This document shows, piece by piece, positions 17,633-26,894 of a stretch of 64,000 nt of DNA. The stretch is from positions 2,356,001 to 2,420,000 of the forward strand of contig NZ_CP112880.1 of assembly GCF_028747205.1 (NCBI RefSeq), given 5' to 3'. How positions within the stretch are numbered: the first letter of the stretch is position 1; each line of letters begins with the position of its first letter. The notes beneath the pieces are model-generated. The model did not search any database, was not told the DNA's origin, and saw only the letters and a list, made by a program, of their open reading frames with translations. Position numbers and translations under genes: made by a program. Origin of the DNA: Streptomyces sp. CA-278952. Its GTDB lineage: Bacteria; Actinomycetota; Actinomycetes; Streptomycetales; Streptomycetaceae.

Positions 17633-18745
17633 TCAGGCGGCGTCGGCCGCGCCCTCCTCGATCGCCTCCGCGACCTCCGCCACCCGGGCCCCCTCCTCGG
17701 CGGCGAAGCGTTCGCGGTCCAGTTCCTCGGCTATCGCCTCGTCCTGCGACATCAGCAGGTCGAGGTCGGAGTCGCCGAGTTCGAGGACGCCCATGTCGAC
17801 GTACGCCTTCTGAAGCCGCGGGCCCCAGAGGCCGATGTCCTTGACGCACGGGACGATCCGGCTGAACAGGAGCTTGCGGAAGAGCTGGAGAAACTCGGAG
17901 TGCTCCGAGAGGTCCTTCGCCTCCTGCTTGCCGATGCCGAAGTTCTCCAGGACCTCGACGCCGCTGAGCCGGTCGCGCATCAGGTAGCAGCCCTCGATGA
18001 CGAACTCCTCGCGCTCGCGGAGTTCGGCGTCGCTCAGCTGCTTGTAGTAGTCGCGCAGCGCCATCCGCCCGAAGGCGACGTGCCGGGCCTCGTCCTGCAT
18101 GACGTACGCCAGGATCTGCTTGGGCAGCGGCTTGGTCGTGGTGTCGCGGATCATCCCGAAGGCGGCCAGCGCCAGGCCTTCTATCAGGACCTGCATCCCG
18201 AGGTAGGGCATGTCCCAGCGGGAGTCGCGCAGGGTGTCGCCCAGCAGTCCCTGGAGGTTGTCGTTGACCGGGTAGAGCATGCCGACCTTCTCGTGCAGGA
18301 AGCGGCCGTATATCTCGGCGTGCCGGGCCTCGTCCATGGTCTGGGTGGCGGAGTAGAACTTGGCGTCCAGGTCGGGGACGGACTCCACGATGCGCGCCGC
18401 GCACACCATCGCGCCCTGCTCGCCGTGCAGGAACTGGCTGAACTGCCAGGAGGTGTAGTGCGTGCGCAGCTCGCCCCGGTCCTTCTCCGTCATCTTCGCC
18501 CAGTACGGGGTGCCGTACAGGGTGAGCGCCTCGTCGGGGGTGCCGAGCGGGTCGGCGGGGTCGACCTCCAGCGACCAGTCGATGCGCTTGTTGCCGTCCC
18601 ACTGCTTGTCCTTGCCCTTCTGGTAGAGGGCGAGGAGGCGTTCGCGGCCGTCGTCGTAGTCCCAGCTGAACCGGGCGGCTCCGGTGGCCGGGACCTGCCA
18701 GACCGGCTCGGCGGGTGGAGTGGTGTAGAGGTCATGGGTGGACAC
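17633..18745 (-). CDS. Ferritin-like diiron protein (R2-like)
   Basis: A 370-residue diiron four-helix-bundle protein. Metal ligands are visible as E in LHGEQ, E-x-x-H in DEARHAEIYGRF, E in LIEGLAL and a second E-x-x-H in QDEARHVAFGR, the pattern of ribonucleotide reductase R2, R2-like oxidases and diiron monooxygenases. Which reaction is unknown. The GTG at 18745 is preferred: AAGGAG lies six bases upstream on the minus strand. An ATG at 18811 would add 22 residues translated from a 9-bp tandem repeat. It is divergent from a second diiron protein. Confidence 0.87.
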   Translation of the reverse strand: MSTHDLYTTPPAEPVWQVPATGAARFSWDYDDGRERLLALYQKGKDKQWDGNKRIDWSLEVDPADPLGTPDEALTLYGTPYWAKMTEKDRGELRTHYTSWQFSQFLHGEQGAMVCAARIVESVPDLDAKFYSATQTMDEARHAEIYGRFLHEKVGMLYPVNDNLQGLLGDTLRDSRWDMPYLGMQVLIEGLALAAFGMIRDTTTKPLPKQILAYVMQDEARHVAFGRMALRDYYKQLSDAELREREEFVIEGCYLMRDRLSGVEVLENFGIGKQEAKDLSEHSEFLQLFRKLLFSRIVPCVKDIGLWGPRLQKAYVDMGVLELGDSDLDLLMSQDEAIAEELDRERFAAEEGARVAEVAEAIEEGAADAA

Positions 18746-18760
18746 GGACGGCTCCTTCGC

Positions 18761-18796
18761 CTCGACTGACTCGACTGGCTCGACTGGCTCGACCCG
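18761..18796. repeat. Four 9-bp tandem repeats in the leader of the diiron gene
   Basis: Units CTCGACTGA, CTCGACTGG, CTCGACTGG and CTCGACCCG follow each other directly upstream of the ribosome site of the minus-strand gene. If the ATG at 18811 were used they would encode Val-Glu-Pro repeats. Confidence 0.75.
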
Positions 18797-19010
18797 ATGG
18801 GCAAGTTCCATGACACCGAAGGCAGTTGAGTGCGCACGAGCAGATGCGCCGACCGCCTCCCCGGCAGGTTCACACGTTGGTAGACACCGGGTCAACAAGT
18901 CGTACGGAGTCGCGTCCAAGGGATTGACGGCCTTGCTGACAGACAGTCTCATAAGAGGTGACCGCCGGTAACACCCGTTCCCGGCAACCCCCGTGTGAGG
19001 TGCTCCCGCC

Positions 19011-19946
19011 ATGACACCCGTCACCGCTCGCGACGCCACCGTGCTCCGCGACGCACTCGGCCCGCTCCGCGACCGCGAGCAGGTAGCCGTGCGGCTGCTC
19101 GAATCCTCGGCCAAGCACTCCTTCGACCCCGACACCGAGCTCGACTGGGACGCGGCCGTCGAGGAGGGCAAGTGGTTCTGGCCGCCGGAGCTGCTCTCGC
19201 TGTACGGGACCCCCCTGTGGGACCGGATGTCCGAGGAGCAGCGCCTGGACCTCTCCCGGCACGAGGGCGCCGCGCTCGCCTCGCTCGGCATCTGGTTCGA
19301 GATCATCCTGATGCAGCTGCTGGTCCGGCACGTCTACGACAAGCCGGTGACCAGCAACCACGTCCGCTACGCCCTCACGGAGATAGCCGACGAGTGTCGG
19401 CACTCGATGATGTTCGGCCGCATGATCGACTGGGGCGGCGCCCCGACGTATCCCGTGCCGCGCGTCTACCACAACCTCGCGCGGGTCCTGAAGACCGTCT
19501 CCACCACCCCCGGTTCGTTCGCCGCGACCCTGCTCGGCGAGGAGATCCTCGACTGGATGCAGCGCCTGACCTTCCCGGACGAGCGCGTGCAGACCCTGGT
19601 GCGCGGTGTGACCCGGATCCATGTGATCGAGGAAGCCCGGCACGTCCGGTACGCCCGCGAGGAGCTGCGCCGCCAGATGGTGACCGCCCCGCGCTGGGAG
19701 CGGGAACTCACCAAGGTCAGCTGCGGCGAGGCGGCCCGGGTCTTCTCCACCTGCTTCGTGCACCCGCAGGTGTACGAGAACGTCGGCCTGGACCGCCGTG
19801 AGGCCGTCGCCCAGGTGAGGGCCAGTGGCCACCGGGCGGAGGTGATGCAGTCCGGCGCGAAACGGCTCACCGACTTCTTCGACGACATCGGCCTGCTGAA
19901 CGGCGTCGGCCGCCGGCTGTGGCGCAGCTCCGGGCTGCTGGCGTGA
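19011..19946 (+). CDS. AurF-like diiron oxygenase
   Basis: A 311-residue diiron protein resembling the AurF (p-aminobenzoate N-oxygenase) group. Both ligand pairs are present: E in RHEGAAL, E-x-x-H in DECRHSMMF, E in LLGEEIL and E-x-x-H in EEARHVRYA. AurF-type enzymes oxidise amines or alkyl chains using O2. The start is ATG at 19011. It faces the R2-like gene across a roughly 265-bp region and is followed by a TetR gene in the same direction. The substrate cannot be predicted. Confidence 0.82.
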   Translation: MTPVTARDATVLRDALGPLRDREQVAVRLLESSAKHSFDPDTELDWDAAVEEGKWFWPPELLSLYGTPLWDRMSEEQRLDLSRHEGAALASLGIWFEIILMQLLVRHVYDKPVTSNHVRYALTEIADECRHSMMFGRMIDWGGAPTYPVPRVYHNLARVLKTVSTTPGSFAATLLGEEILDWMQRLTFPDERVQTLVRGVTRIHVIEEARHVRYAREELRRQMVTAPRWERELTKVSCGEAARVFSTCFVHPQVYENVGLDRREAVAQVRASGHRAEVMQSGAKRLTDFFDDIGLLNGVGRRLWRSSGLLA

Positions 19947-19987
19947 AAGCCGTGCGGACGGAGACGAGAGCCGTGCACGCCGGGAGC

Positions 19988-20007
19988 GCCGGGCCCGCGG
20001 GCCCGGC
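19988..20007. terminator. Perfect 20-bp palindrome after the AurF-like gene
   Basis: GCCGGGCCCG (19988-19997) and CGGGCCCGGC (19998-20007) form a perfect palindrome without spacer. It lies 34 bp upstream of the TetR start, so it may be a terminator or a TetR operator. Confidence 0.5.
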
Positions 20008-20040
20008 ATCATCCGAACGAGAGGCCTTAGGCTCGGTGGC

Positions 20041-20817
20041 ATGACCTCCACCGCCGCAGTCCCGCCGCCCCGGGCGACGTACCGCAGGCTCAGCGTCGAG
20101 GAGCGCCGCGCCCAGCTGCTGCTCGCCGCGCTCGGCCTCTTCGCCCACCGGGCGCCCGACGAGGTCTCGCTCGACGAGGTGGCGGTGGCGGCCGGGGTGT
20201 CCCGGCCGCTCGTCTACCGCTACTTCCCGGGCGGGCGACAGCAGTTGTACGAGGCCGCGCTCGGCTCGGCGGCCGACGAGCTGACGCTGTGCTTCACCGA
20301 ACCGCCGGTGGGCCCGCCCACCGAGCGGGTCGCCCGGGTCCTCGACCGCTATCTGCGCTTCGTCGACGAGCACGACACCGGGTTCAGCGCCCTGCTGCGC
20401 GGCGGCAGCGTCGTGGAGACCTCCCGCACGACGACGATCGTGGACGGGGTGCGGCGGGCGGCGGCCGACGAGATCCTGCGCCACCTGGGGCGGATGGGCG
20501 GGGCCGGGGAGCAGCCCACCGGGCCGCGACTGCGGATGATGGTGCGCAGTTGGATCGCCGCCGTCGAGGCGGCCTCGCTGATCTGGCTGGACGACGGGAA
20601 GCGGCCGGCCGCGGCCGAGCTGCGCGGCTGGCTGGTCGACCACCTGATCGCCCTGCTCGCCGCGACCGCCGCCACCGACCCGGAGACCGCGGCGGTGGTG
20701 AACGAACTGCTGACCCTGGAGACCTCGGACGGACCGGCCGGACAGCTGGCGGAACGGGTGATTCCGGTCGTCGCGGAGGCGGCGCACCTGCTGCCCGCCG
20801 CCGCTGCGTCAGACTGA
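20041..20817 (+). CDS. TetR-family regulator
   Basis: A 258-residue TetR-type repressor. The N-terminal HTH is clear (VEERRAQLLLAALGLFAHR, then VAVAAGVSRPLVYRYF); the rest is a ligand-binding domain of no recognised specificity. The start is ATG at 20041. Its position after two diiron genes suggests it may control them. The GC palindrome just upstream could be its own site. Confidence 0.9.
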   Translation: MTSTAAVPPPRATYRRLSVEERRAQLLLAALGLFAHRAPDEVSLDEVAVAAGVSRPLVYRYFPGGRQQLYEAALGSAADELTLCFTEPPVGPPTERVARVLDRYLRFVDEHDTGFSALLRGGSVVETSRTTTIVDGVRRAAADEILRHLGRMGGAGEQPTGPRLRMMVRSWIAAVEAASLIWLDDGKRPAAAELRGWLVDHLIALLAATAATDPETAAVVNELLTLETSDGPAGQLAERVIPVVAEAAHLLPAAAASD

Positions 20818-20821
20818 CCGG

Positions 20822-21109
20822 GTGAAGAGCGAGAACACCCCTTTCCGAGGCGGCCCCCTGGACGGCCGGGTCCTGCCGATCCTGCTCGGCCCGACCGGCC
20901 ATCCGCCGAAGTGGTACGAGGTCCCGGTCCCCTCGCCCGACGGCGGCCCCGCCACCGTGTACGCCTACCAGCGGGTCCCGGCCGGCTACACCAAGCGGCT
21001 CGGGCTCCAGCGCGGCTGGGTGTACGAGTACGCCCCCGGGGGCCGCGAGCACCGCGCCCTCAAGTGGCCCTGGTCCAGGACTCCCCCGAGCCCCCGGGAC
21101 CGCGACTGA
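20822..21109 (+). CDS. Small hypothetical protein
   Basis: A 95-residue basic protein starting at a GTG four bases after the TetR stop, so probably in the same transcript. It contains FRGGPLDGRVLP and several aromatic/Pro segments (KWYEVPVP, YAYQRVPAGYTKR). Related short proteins beginning with a GGPLDG motif are common in bacteria without known function. No Cys, membrane helix or signal is seen. Confidence 0.7.
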   Translation: MKSENTPFRGGPLDGRVLPILLGPTGHPPKWYEVPVPSPDGGPATVYAYQRVPAGYTKRLGLQRGWVYEYAPGGREHRALKWPWSRTPPSPRDRD

Positions 21110-21212
21110 GCGGCGGGCGACCGCCCGTGGGGCACAGGCCCTAAGATCGACGGTCAGGCGCCGGAGGACGGGTCGCCCGGTCGCCGCAGGACGGTCACAA
21201 GGGGGGTGCGCC

Positions 21213-24008
21213 ATGGAGGCGCTGCGTCAGGACGATCCACGCCGCTTCGGCCGTTTCACCGCGCTGGCCCGCTTCCACGAAGGCGCGAGCGCGGTGCGGT
21301 ACGTGGCGCGGGACACCGCCTCCGGCGAGGTGGCCCTCATCACCGCCGCGCGCCCGGAGCTGGCCGGCGTACCGGCGTACCGCCGCCGCTTCCAGGCCGA
21401 GGCGCGCACCGCCGAACGCCTCGCGGGCGGCTGGGTGGCCGCCCCCCTGGAGACCGGCGAGGAGCCGGAGACCCTGGAGGAGGGGCCGGCGGAAGAACCG
21501 GAACCCCTGTGGACGGCGGCGGGTTACGTCCCCGCGCTGCCGCTGGCCGAGGCGATCGGGATCGCCGGCCCGCTGGACGAGCGGGCCCTGCGGATACTGG
21601 GCGCGGGCATCGCCGAGATCCTCTCCCGGGTGCATGCCGCCGGGGCCGTACTCCAGGGGCTGGCCCCCGGCACGGTGCTGCTGGCCGCCGACGGGCCCCG
21701 CCTCACCGCCTTCGGCCCGCTGGGCGCGGCCGCGTCGGCCGAGGCCCGGCCGGGCGGCCAGCTCGCGGTGCGGCTCGGCTATCTGACGCCCGAGCAGATC
21801 GAGGGCAAGGAGGTCTCCGCCGCCTCCGACCTGTTCGTGCTGGGGCTGCTGCTGGCGTACGCGGCCACCGGGACGACCCCGTTCACGGAGGGCCCGGCCG
21901 AGGAGGCCGCCCGCCGGATCGCCGGGGACGAGCCCGAACTCGCCGCCGTACCGGAGGCGTTGCGCGGGCTGATCACCGACTGCCTGGCGAAGGACCCGGC
22001 CGAGCGGCCCACCGCCGGCACGGTCGCCGCCGAGCTGGCCCTGGAGGGCGCGGCGGGCCTCGCCCGGGGCGGCTGGCTCCCCGAACGGCTCGCGGCGGCG
22101 GTCGCGGACCAGGAGGCGCGGGTCCTGGCCCTGGAGGTGCCGGAGGAGGGCCCGGAGCGGGCTGACGGGGCGGCCGCGCCGGAGAAGGGCGCTCAGCCGG
22201 AGGGCGGCCCGGAACCGGAGGACGCCCCTACGGCCCCGGAACCGGAGGACGCCCGGCCGCTGCCCTCACCGGCGGTTCAGGACGCCCGGCCGCTGCCCGC
22301 ACCGGCGGTGGACGCGCCCGCGTCGCAGGCGTCCGCCGCGCCGGTGTCCGCGGGCGGCGGGGGCGTCGGGGAGGACATCGGGGAGGACCGGGGTACCACC
22401 CGCTTCCTCAACACCGGGCCGAGGCCGCCGCAGAGCGACCGCCCGACGACCCAGCTCTCGCTCCCCCACGAACTCACCGCACCCCCGGGGGCCGCCCCCG
22501 CCCCGACGCCCCACCCGCTGCCGCCCGCCCTGCCCGCCGCCCCGCAGCAGCAGCCGGGCCACACGCACGGCGGACCCGCCCCGTACCCCGCGGCGGCGCT
22601 CCCCGCCGGGCCCGCCGGACTTGGTGGCGCGGGCAGGGGCCCGATGGTGTCGTTGCCGCTGCCTCCCGCGCCGGCCCCGGCGCCCGATCCCGCCGCGAGC
22701 CGCCGGACCCTGCTGACCATCGCGGCGGCGGCCGTCGGCGGGCTGATCGTGGGCGGCGGTTCGGTCGCCGCTCTCGGGTCCGGGGACACCGCGGTGGCGA
22801 CGGACGACAAGCCCGCGCCGAAGCCCCGCCGCACGCTCCCCGGGCAGCCCCCCGAGCCACGCTGGATCTACGCTCACCCGGCCTCCGAGGCGCCCCCGCT
22901 CACCACCGCCGTATGGCGGGACAAGCTCCTCGTGGTGACCAGCGAGAGCCGGGCGAGCGCCGTGGACCTGCGCACCGGCAAGCGGCTGTGGCAGCGCGCG
23001 GACGCGGCGAAGGGGCAGGCCGCGCTGGCGGCGGGCGCCGATCTGGTCTTCGTGGCGAGCCCGACGGAGTTCCTGTGGCTGTCCCCGGAGAACGGCAAGG
23101 TCGTGCACCGTGAGCGCTACACGGACGTCTTCGGCGACCTGCCGGGGCTCGCCGTCGGGCGGCTGGCCGGGAGTTCCGGGCCGGTCATCTGGTTCACCGG
23201 TTCGCACACGGTCACCGTGAAGGCCCCGAAGCCGAAGAAGGGCAAGAAGAAGGGCAAGGACAAAGAGGTCGTCCAGGCCTACTTCTTCGCGTACGACCTC
23301 GTGCAGCGCAAGGAGCTGTGGCGGACTCCCGTGCCCGCGGGCCGCGCCCCGGGCACCCCTGCCTACCGGGTGGTCGTGGAACGCTCCGCCGACGTCCTCG
23401 TACGGCAGGATGCGGTCAGCCTGACGGCGGCCGAGGTCGGCGCGGCCAAGGGGAAGGGCTCCGTCCGCTCGTTCGACCAGAAGACCGGCAAGCTGCTGTG
23501 GACCAAGCAGTACGGCGCGGCCTCTCCCGAGTCCGCCACGGCAGGCGACGAGGACGGGTCGCTGTACGCGGCGGTCGGCACGGATCTCCAGGCCTTCGAG
23601 ACGGACACGGCGAAGCCGCTGTGGCGCGTCGAGGGCAGCGACGGCTCGGTGTTCGGTACCCCGCTGGTCGCCGGGTCCCTGATCCACACCACCGAGCGCA
23701 GCCGACTGGTCGGCGCCGTCGAACGGGAGAGCGGCCGGCTCGTGTGGCGGCGCTCCACGGAGGTGCCGGGCGTCGGGAACGCCCCGTCGCTCACGCTCAG
23801 CGGCAGCGGGAAGACCCTGATCGCCGCCGACGCCGTCCAGGTCACGGCGTTCTCCGCGGCCGACGGCGAGCGGCTGTGGAAGTTCCAGGACATCGGGTCG
23901 GCCGATCCGAAGGGGGCGACGGTGAGCGCGTCGTACCGGTCGCTCGCCGCCGGGGGGACCGTCGTCGTCCAGCGGGACAGGGCCTTCTACGCCTTCCCGG
24001 TGGCCTGA
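21213..24008 (+). CDS. Pseudokinase fused to a PQQ-type beta-propeller
   Basis: A 931-residue membrane protein. Residues 10-280 have the fold of a Ser/Thr kinase but not its catalytic residues: the Gly loop is lost, VAxK reads VALIT, the HRDxKPxN loop reads QGLAPGT and DFG reads AFG. A disordered Pro/Ala/Glu linker follows (about 300-490). Then come one membrane helix (LLTIAAAAVGGLIVGGGSVAALG, about 505-528) and an outer domain with repeats like TGKRLWQRAD, TGKLLWTKQY and DGERLWKFQD, which form a PQQ-like propeller. A Lys-rich insert (KPKKGKKKGKDK) lies between blades. Start: ATG 21213 after AAGGGGGG. Probably a scaffold that links an outer signal to cytoplasmic partners. Confidence 0.87.
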   Translation: MEALRQDDPRRFGRFTALARFHEGASAVRYVARDTASGEVALITAARPELAGVPAYRRRFQAEARTAERLAGGWVAAPLETGEEPETLEEGPAEEPEPLWTAAGYVPALPLAEAIGIAGPLDERALRILGAGIAEILSRVHAAGAVLQGLAPGTVLLAADGPRLTAFGPLGAAASAEARPGGQLAVRLGYLTPEQIEGKEVSAASDLFVLGLLLAYAATGTTPFTEGPAEEAARRIAGDEPELAAVPEALRGLITDCLAKDPAERPTAGTVAAELALEGAAGLARGGWLPERLAAAVADQEARVLALEVPEEGPERADGAAAPEKGAQPEGGPEPEDAPTAPEPEDARPLPSPAVQDARPLPAPAVDAPASQASAAPVSAGGGGVGEDIGEDRGTTRFLNTGPRPPQSDRPTTQLSLPHELTAPPGAAPAPTPHPLPPALPAAPQQQPGHTHGGPAPYPAAALPAGPAGLGGAGRGPMVSLPLPPAPAPAPDPAASRRTLLTIAAAAVGGLIVGGGSVAALGSGDTAVATDDKPAPKPRRTLPGQPPEPRWIYAHPASEAPPLTTAVWRDKLLVVTSESRASAVDLRTGKRLWQRADAAKGQAALAAGADLVFVASPTEFLWLSPENGKVVHRERYTDVFGDLPGLAVGRLAGSSGPVIWFTGSHTVTVKAPKPKKGKKKGKDKEVVQAYFFAYDLVQRKELWRTPVPAGRAPGTPAYRVVVERSADVLVRQDAVSLTAAEVGAAKGKGSVRSFDQKTGKLLWTKQYGAASPESATAGDEDGSLYAAVGTDLQAFETDTAKPLWRVEGSDGSVFGTPLVAGSLIHTTERSRLVGAVERESGRLVWRRSTEVPGVGNAPSLTLSGSGKTLIAADAVQVTAFSAADGERLWKFQDIGSADPKGATVSASYRSLAAGGTVVVQRDRAFYAFPVA

Positions 24009-24043
24009 GGCCCGGCCCGTACGGCCTCTTTCCCTCTCACCAC

Positions 24044-24071
24044 CGCCGTCCGGGGGGTCCCCCGGACGGCG
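24044..24071. terminator. Strong GC hairpin after the pseudokinase gene
   Basis: Two perfect 13-bp arms, CGCCGTCCGGGGG (24044-24056) and CCCCCGGACGGCG (24059-24071), are separated by two bases. They lie 36 bases after the stop codon. Confidence 0.7.
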
Positions 24072-24185
24072 CGCCGCCCGGTGCTTGCGTCACCCGACAC
24101 CACGTGACCGGATGATCGGATTCGCCCACTTATGGACGAGCCCGTGCCCGTAGCCGGGCTACGTCTCCGTCACGGAGGTGTTGTC

Positions 24186-25529
24186 GTGTCAGGCAGGCTC
24201 CTGCGCGTGGTCTGCACGACCGCGCTGGCCGCGGCGCTCACGGTCTCCCCCGCCGCCCCGGCGGCAGCCGAGCCGGGCCCCGTACCGTCCGAGGAGGCCT
24301 CCGGAACGGCCGATCCGGACGCGCCGGAGGAATCCGCCGCGTCCGGCCCGGCGGAGGAATCGGACGACCCCGGCCCGGCCCGGGCATCCGACGGATCCGA
24401 CGCGGCCGAGGTCGACGCGGCGGACCCCGACGCCGAGACCGACGCCGAGGAGGTCGACGCCGAGTCCGCTCTCGGCGCGCCCGAGGCGCCCAGGAGCGTC
24501 GCCGCCCTGCTGCGCGAGCTACAGACCCGCTACCAGGTGGCGGAGGAGGCGAGCGAGACCTACAACGCCACCGCCGAGAAGCTGAAACAGCGGACCGCGC
24601 AGGTGAAGAAGGTGAACGCGGACCTGGCGAAGGCGCGGGCCGCGCTGGAGCGCAGCCGCGGGGACGCCGGGCGGCTGGCCCGGGAGCAGTACCAGGGGCG
24701 TACCGAGTTCTCCGCGTACCTCCGGCTGCTGCTGTCCCGCGATCCCCTGCGGGCCCTGGACCAGACCCACGTCGTGGGGCGGCTGGCCGCGAACCGCGCG
24801 GCGACGGTGGACCGGCTGACCGACGACGCCCGGCGGGCCGACAAGCTGGCCGCCGCCTCCCGCAAGGCGCTGGACCAGCAGAAGAAGCTGGCCGACCGGC
24901 AGAAGAAGCAGCGCGACACCGTGCGCGGGAAGCTCAAGGAGGTCGAAGGGCTGCTGGCCACGCTCTCCGAGGAGCAGATGACCCAGCTCGCCGCTCTCGA
25001 ACAGCGGGGCGTGGACAAGGCGCAGCGCGACCTGGTGGCCTCCGGGGCGCTCAGCTCCACCCGGCCGCCCACCCGGCAGGGCGGCGACGCCGTCGCGTAC
25101 GCGGTCCGGCAGATCGGCAAGCCGTACGTGTGGGGGGCCGAGGGCCCCGACTCCTTCGACTGCTCCGGGCTCACGTCCCGGGCCTGGTCGGCGGCGGGGC
25201 GGACGATCCCGCGCACCTCGCAGGAACAGTGGAAGCGGCTCCCGAAGGTGCCGGTCTCCGCGCTCCGCCCGGGCGACCTGGTGATCTACTTCCCGAAGGC
25301 GACCCACGTGGCGCTGTACATCGGCAACGGTCTGGTCGTGCAGGCGCCCCGCCCCGGCACCGAGGTCAAGGCCTCGCCGCTCGCGTCGAACCCGCTGCTG
25401 GGCGCCGTCCGGCCCGACCCCGGCGGCGCCCCGCTGTCCACGTACACGCCCCCGGAGCTACCCGAGGGCGCACGCGACGGCGCGGACACCGGGTACGGCA
25501 CGGACGCGGCGCCGGACGCCACCCCGTAG
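24186..25529 (+). CDS. Secreted NlpC/P60 peptidoglycan hydrolase
   Basis: A 447-residue cell-wall endopeptidase. A signal peptide (about 1-36, ending PAAAEPG) is followed by an acidic Ala/Asp/Glu segment, a long coiled coil (about 115-290; LKQRTAQVKKVNADLAKARAAL) and a C-terminal NlpC/P60 domain with catalytic Cys in SFDCSGLTSRAW and His in KATHVALYIGNG. The layout is that of RipA-type D,L-endopeptidases, with the coiled coil as autoinhibitor or divisome anchor. GTG at 24186 is chosen because ACGGAGG lies about seven bases upstream; ATG at 24132 would put 18 residues before the signal. Confidence 0.92.
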   Translation: MSGRLLRVVCTTALAAALTVSPAAPAAAEPGPVPSEEASGTADPDAPEESAASGPAEESDDPGPARASDGSDAAEVDAADPDAETDAEEVDAESALGAPEAPRSVAALLRELQTRYQVAEEASETYNATAEKLKQRTAQVKKVNADLAKARAALERSRGDAGRLAREQYQGRTEFSAYLRLLLSRDPLRALDQTHVVGRLAANRAATVDRLTDDARRADKLAAASRKALDQQKKLADRQKKQRDTVRGKLKEVEGLLATLSEEQMTQLAALEQRGVDKAQRDLVASGALSSTRPPTRQGGDAVAYAVRQIGKPYVWGAEGPDSFDCSGLTSRAWSAAGRTIPRTSQEQWKRLPKVPVSALRPGDLVIYFPKATHVALYIGNGLVVQAPRPGTEVKASPLASNPLLGAVRPDPGGAPLSTYTPPELPEGARDGADTGYGTDAAPDATP

Positions 25530-25547
25530 ACCTGTGCGGACGGGGCT

Positions 25548-25582
25548 CGGCGGCCGGACCGGCGGTGCTGGTCCGGCCGCCG
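25548..25582. terminator. Hairpin between convergent genes
   Basis: CGGCGGCCGGACC (25548-25560) and GGTCCGGCCGCCG (25570-25582) form a perfect 13-bp stem with a 9-base loop, 18 bases past each flanking stop. Confidence 0.75.
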
Positions 25583-25600
25583 AAGCGGTGGGCGGCTCGC

Positions 25601-26836
25601 TCAGGCGCCGGTGAGCGAGGCCAGGTAGGCGTTCGTCTTCTCCGGCTCGTAGAAGAAGTTCTCGAAGTCCGCCGGGTCGTTGAACCCGTTGGCGAAGCGG
25701 TCCGCGGCCGGCTGGAGCTCGCCGGCGGCCCCGATCAGGTTCAGCACGTGCTCCGGCGGGACGCCGAGCATGGCGTTGGTCCACTTCGTGACGTGCTGCG
25801 CGGTCTCCCAGTAACGGTCGAACGTGGACTGCATCCACGCCGCGTCGAACTCCTTCCCGCCGTGCTCGACGATCGAGTCCAGGTAGGCGTTCGCGCACTT
25901 GGAGGCCGAGTTGGAGCCCTGGCCGGTGATCGGGTCGTTGGCCACGACGACGTCCGCGACGCCGAGGACCAGGCCGCCGCCGGGCAGCCGCCCGATCGGC
26001 TTGCGGACCGTGGGGGCGTAGCGGCCGGCGAGGGTGCCGTTGGCGTCGGTCAGCTCGACCTTGGTGGCGCGGGCGTACTCCCAGGGCGTGAACTTCTCCA
26101 TGAGCTCCAGCGTCTTCGCCAGGTGCTCGGAGGGGTCCTTGATGCCCTGGAAGGCGTCGAGCGGTCCGCCCGGGACGCCCTCCCAGAAGAGGATGTCGGC
26201 GCGGCCGGAGGTGGTGAGCGTCGGCATGACGAACAGCTCGCCGACGCCCGGGACCAGATTGCAGCGGACCGCGTCGAACTCCGGGTGCTCGGGGCGCGGG
26301 CCCATGCCGTGGACGTAGGCGACGGACAGCGCGCGCTGCGGGGCGTCGAACGGTGAACGGGCCGCGTCCCGGCCGAACATGGAGACCAGCTCGCCCTTGC
26401 CTGCCGAGACCATCACCAGGTCGTAGGTGCGGGAGAAGTAGTCCAGGTCGGAGACGGCGGCCCCGTGGATGACGAGCTGGCCGCCGCGCTGGGCGAAGGT
26501 CTCCATCCAGCCGGCCATCTTCACGCGCTGGTCGACGGACTGGGCGAAGCCGTCCAGCTTGCCGACCCAGTCGACGGCGCGCGAGGAGTCGGGGGCGGCG
26601 ACGGAGACGCCGAGGCCCTCGATCTTCGGGGCCTGGGACTCCCAGAAGTTCAGCTGGTAGTCCCGCTCGTGCTGGAGCGCGGTGTGGAACATGCACTGCG
26701 TCGACATGACCCGGCCGGTGCGGATCTCGTCGGCGGTGCGGTTGGACATCAGGGTGACTTCGTAGCCTCTGGACTGAAGCCCCAGGGCCAGCTGGAGCCC
26801 GGACTGGCCGGCTCCGACTATGAGTATCTTCCGCAT
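25601..26836 (-). CDS. StyA-type styrene/indole flavin monooxygenase
   Basis: A 411-residue two-component FAD monooxygenase. The dinucleotide-binding motif GAGQSGLQLALGL is at residues 8-20 and the FAD-binding GQGSNSASKCANAYL lies near 300. The general shape (MRKILIVGAGQSG start, DYFSRTYDLVMVSAGKGE) is that of styrene monooxygenase StyA, which needs a separate flavin reductase (StyB); no reductase gene is nearby. The start is ATG at 26836. It lies 58 bases downstream of cvnD in the same direction, so it is probably the fifth gene of the conservon operon. Substrate unknown. Confidence 0.9.
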   Translation of the reverse strand: MRKILIVGAGQSGLQLALGLQSRGYEVTLMSNRTADEIRTGRVMSTQCMFHTALQHERDYQLNFWESQAPKIEGLGVSVAAPDSSRAVDWVGKLDGFAQSVDQRVKMAGWMETFAQRGGQLVIHGAAVSDLDYFSRTYDLVMVSAGKGELVSMFGRDAARSPFDAPQRALSVAYVHGMGPRPEHPEFDAVRCNLVPGVGELFVMPTLTTSGRADILFWEGVPGGPLDAFQGIKDPSEHLAKTLELMEKFTPWEYARATKVELTDANGTLAGRYAPTVRKPIGRLPGGGLVLGVADVVVANDPITGQGSNSASKCANAYLDSIVEHGGKEFDAAWMQSTFDRYWETAQHVTKWTNAMLGVPPEHVLNLIGAAGELQPAADRFANGFNDPADFENFFYEPEKTNAYLASLTGA

Positions 26837-26894
26837 CGCGGCTCTCCGTTGTCTCTGATTCGAGGAGGTCTGGAGGAGGTCCGGGGGACCGCCC

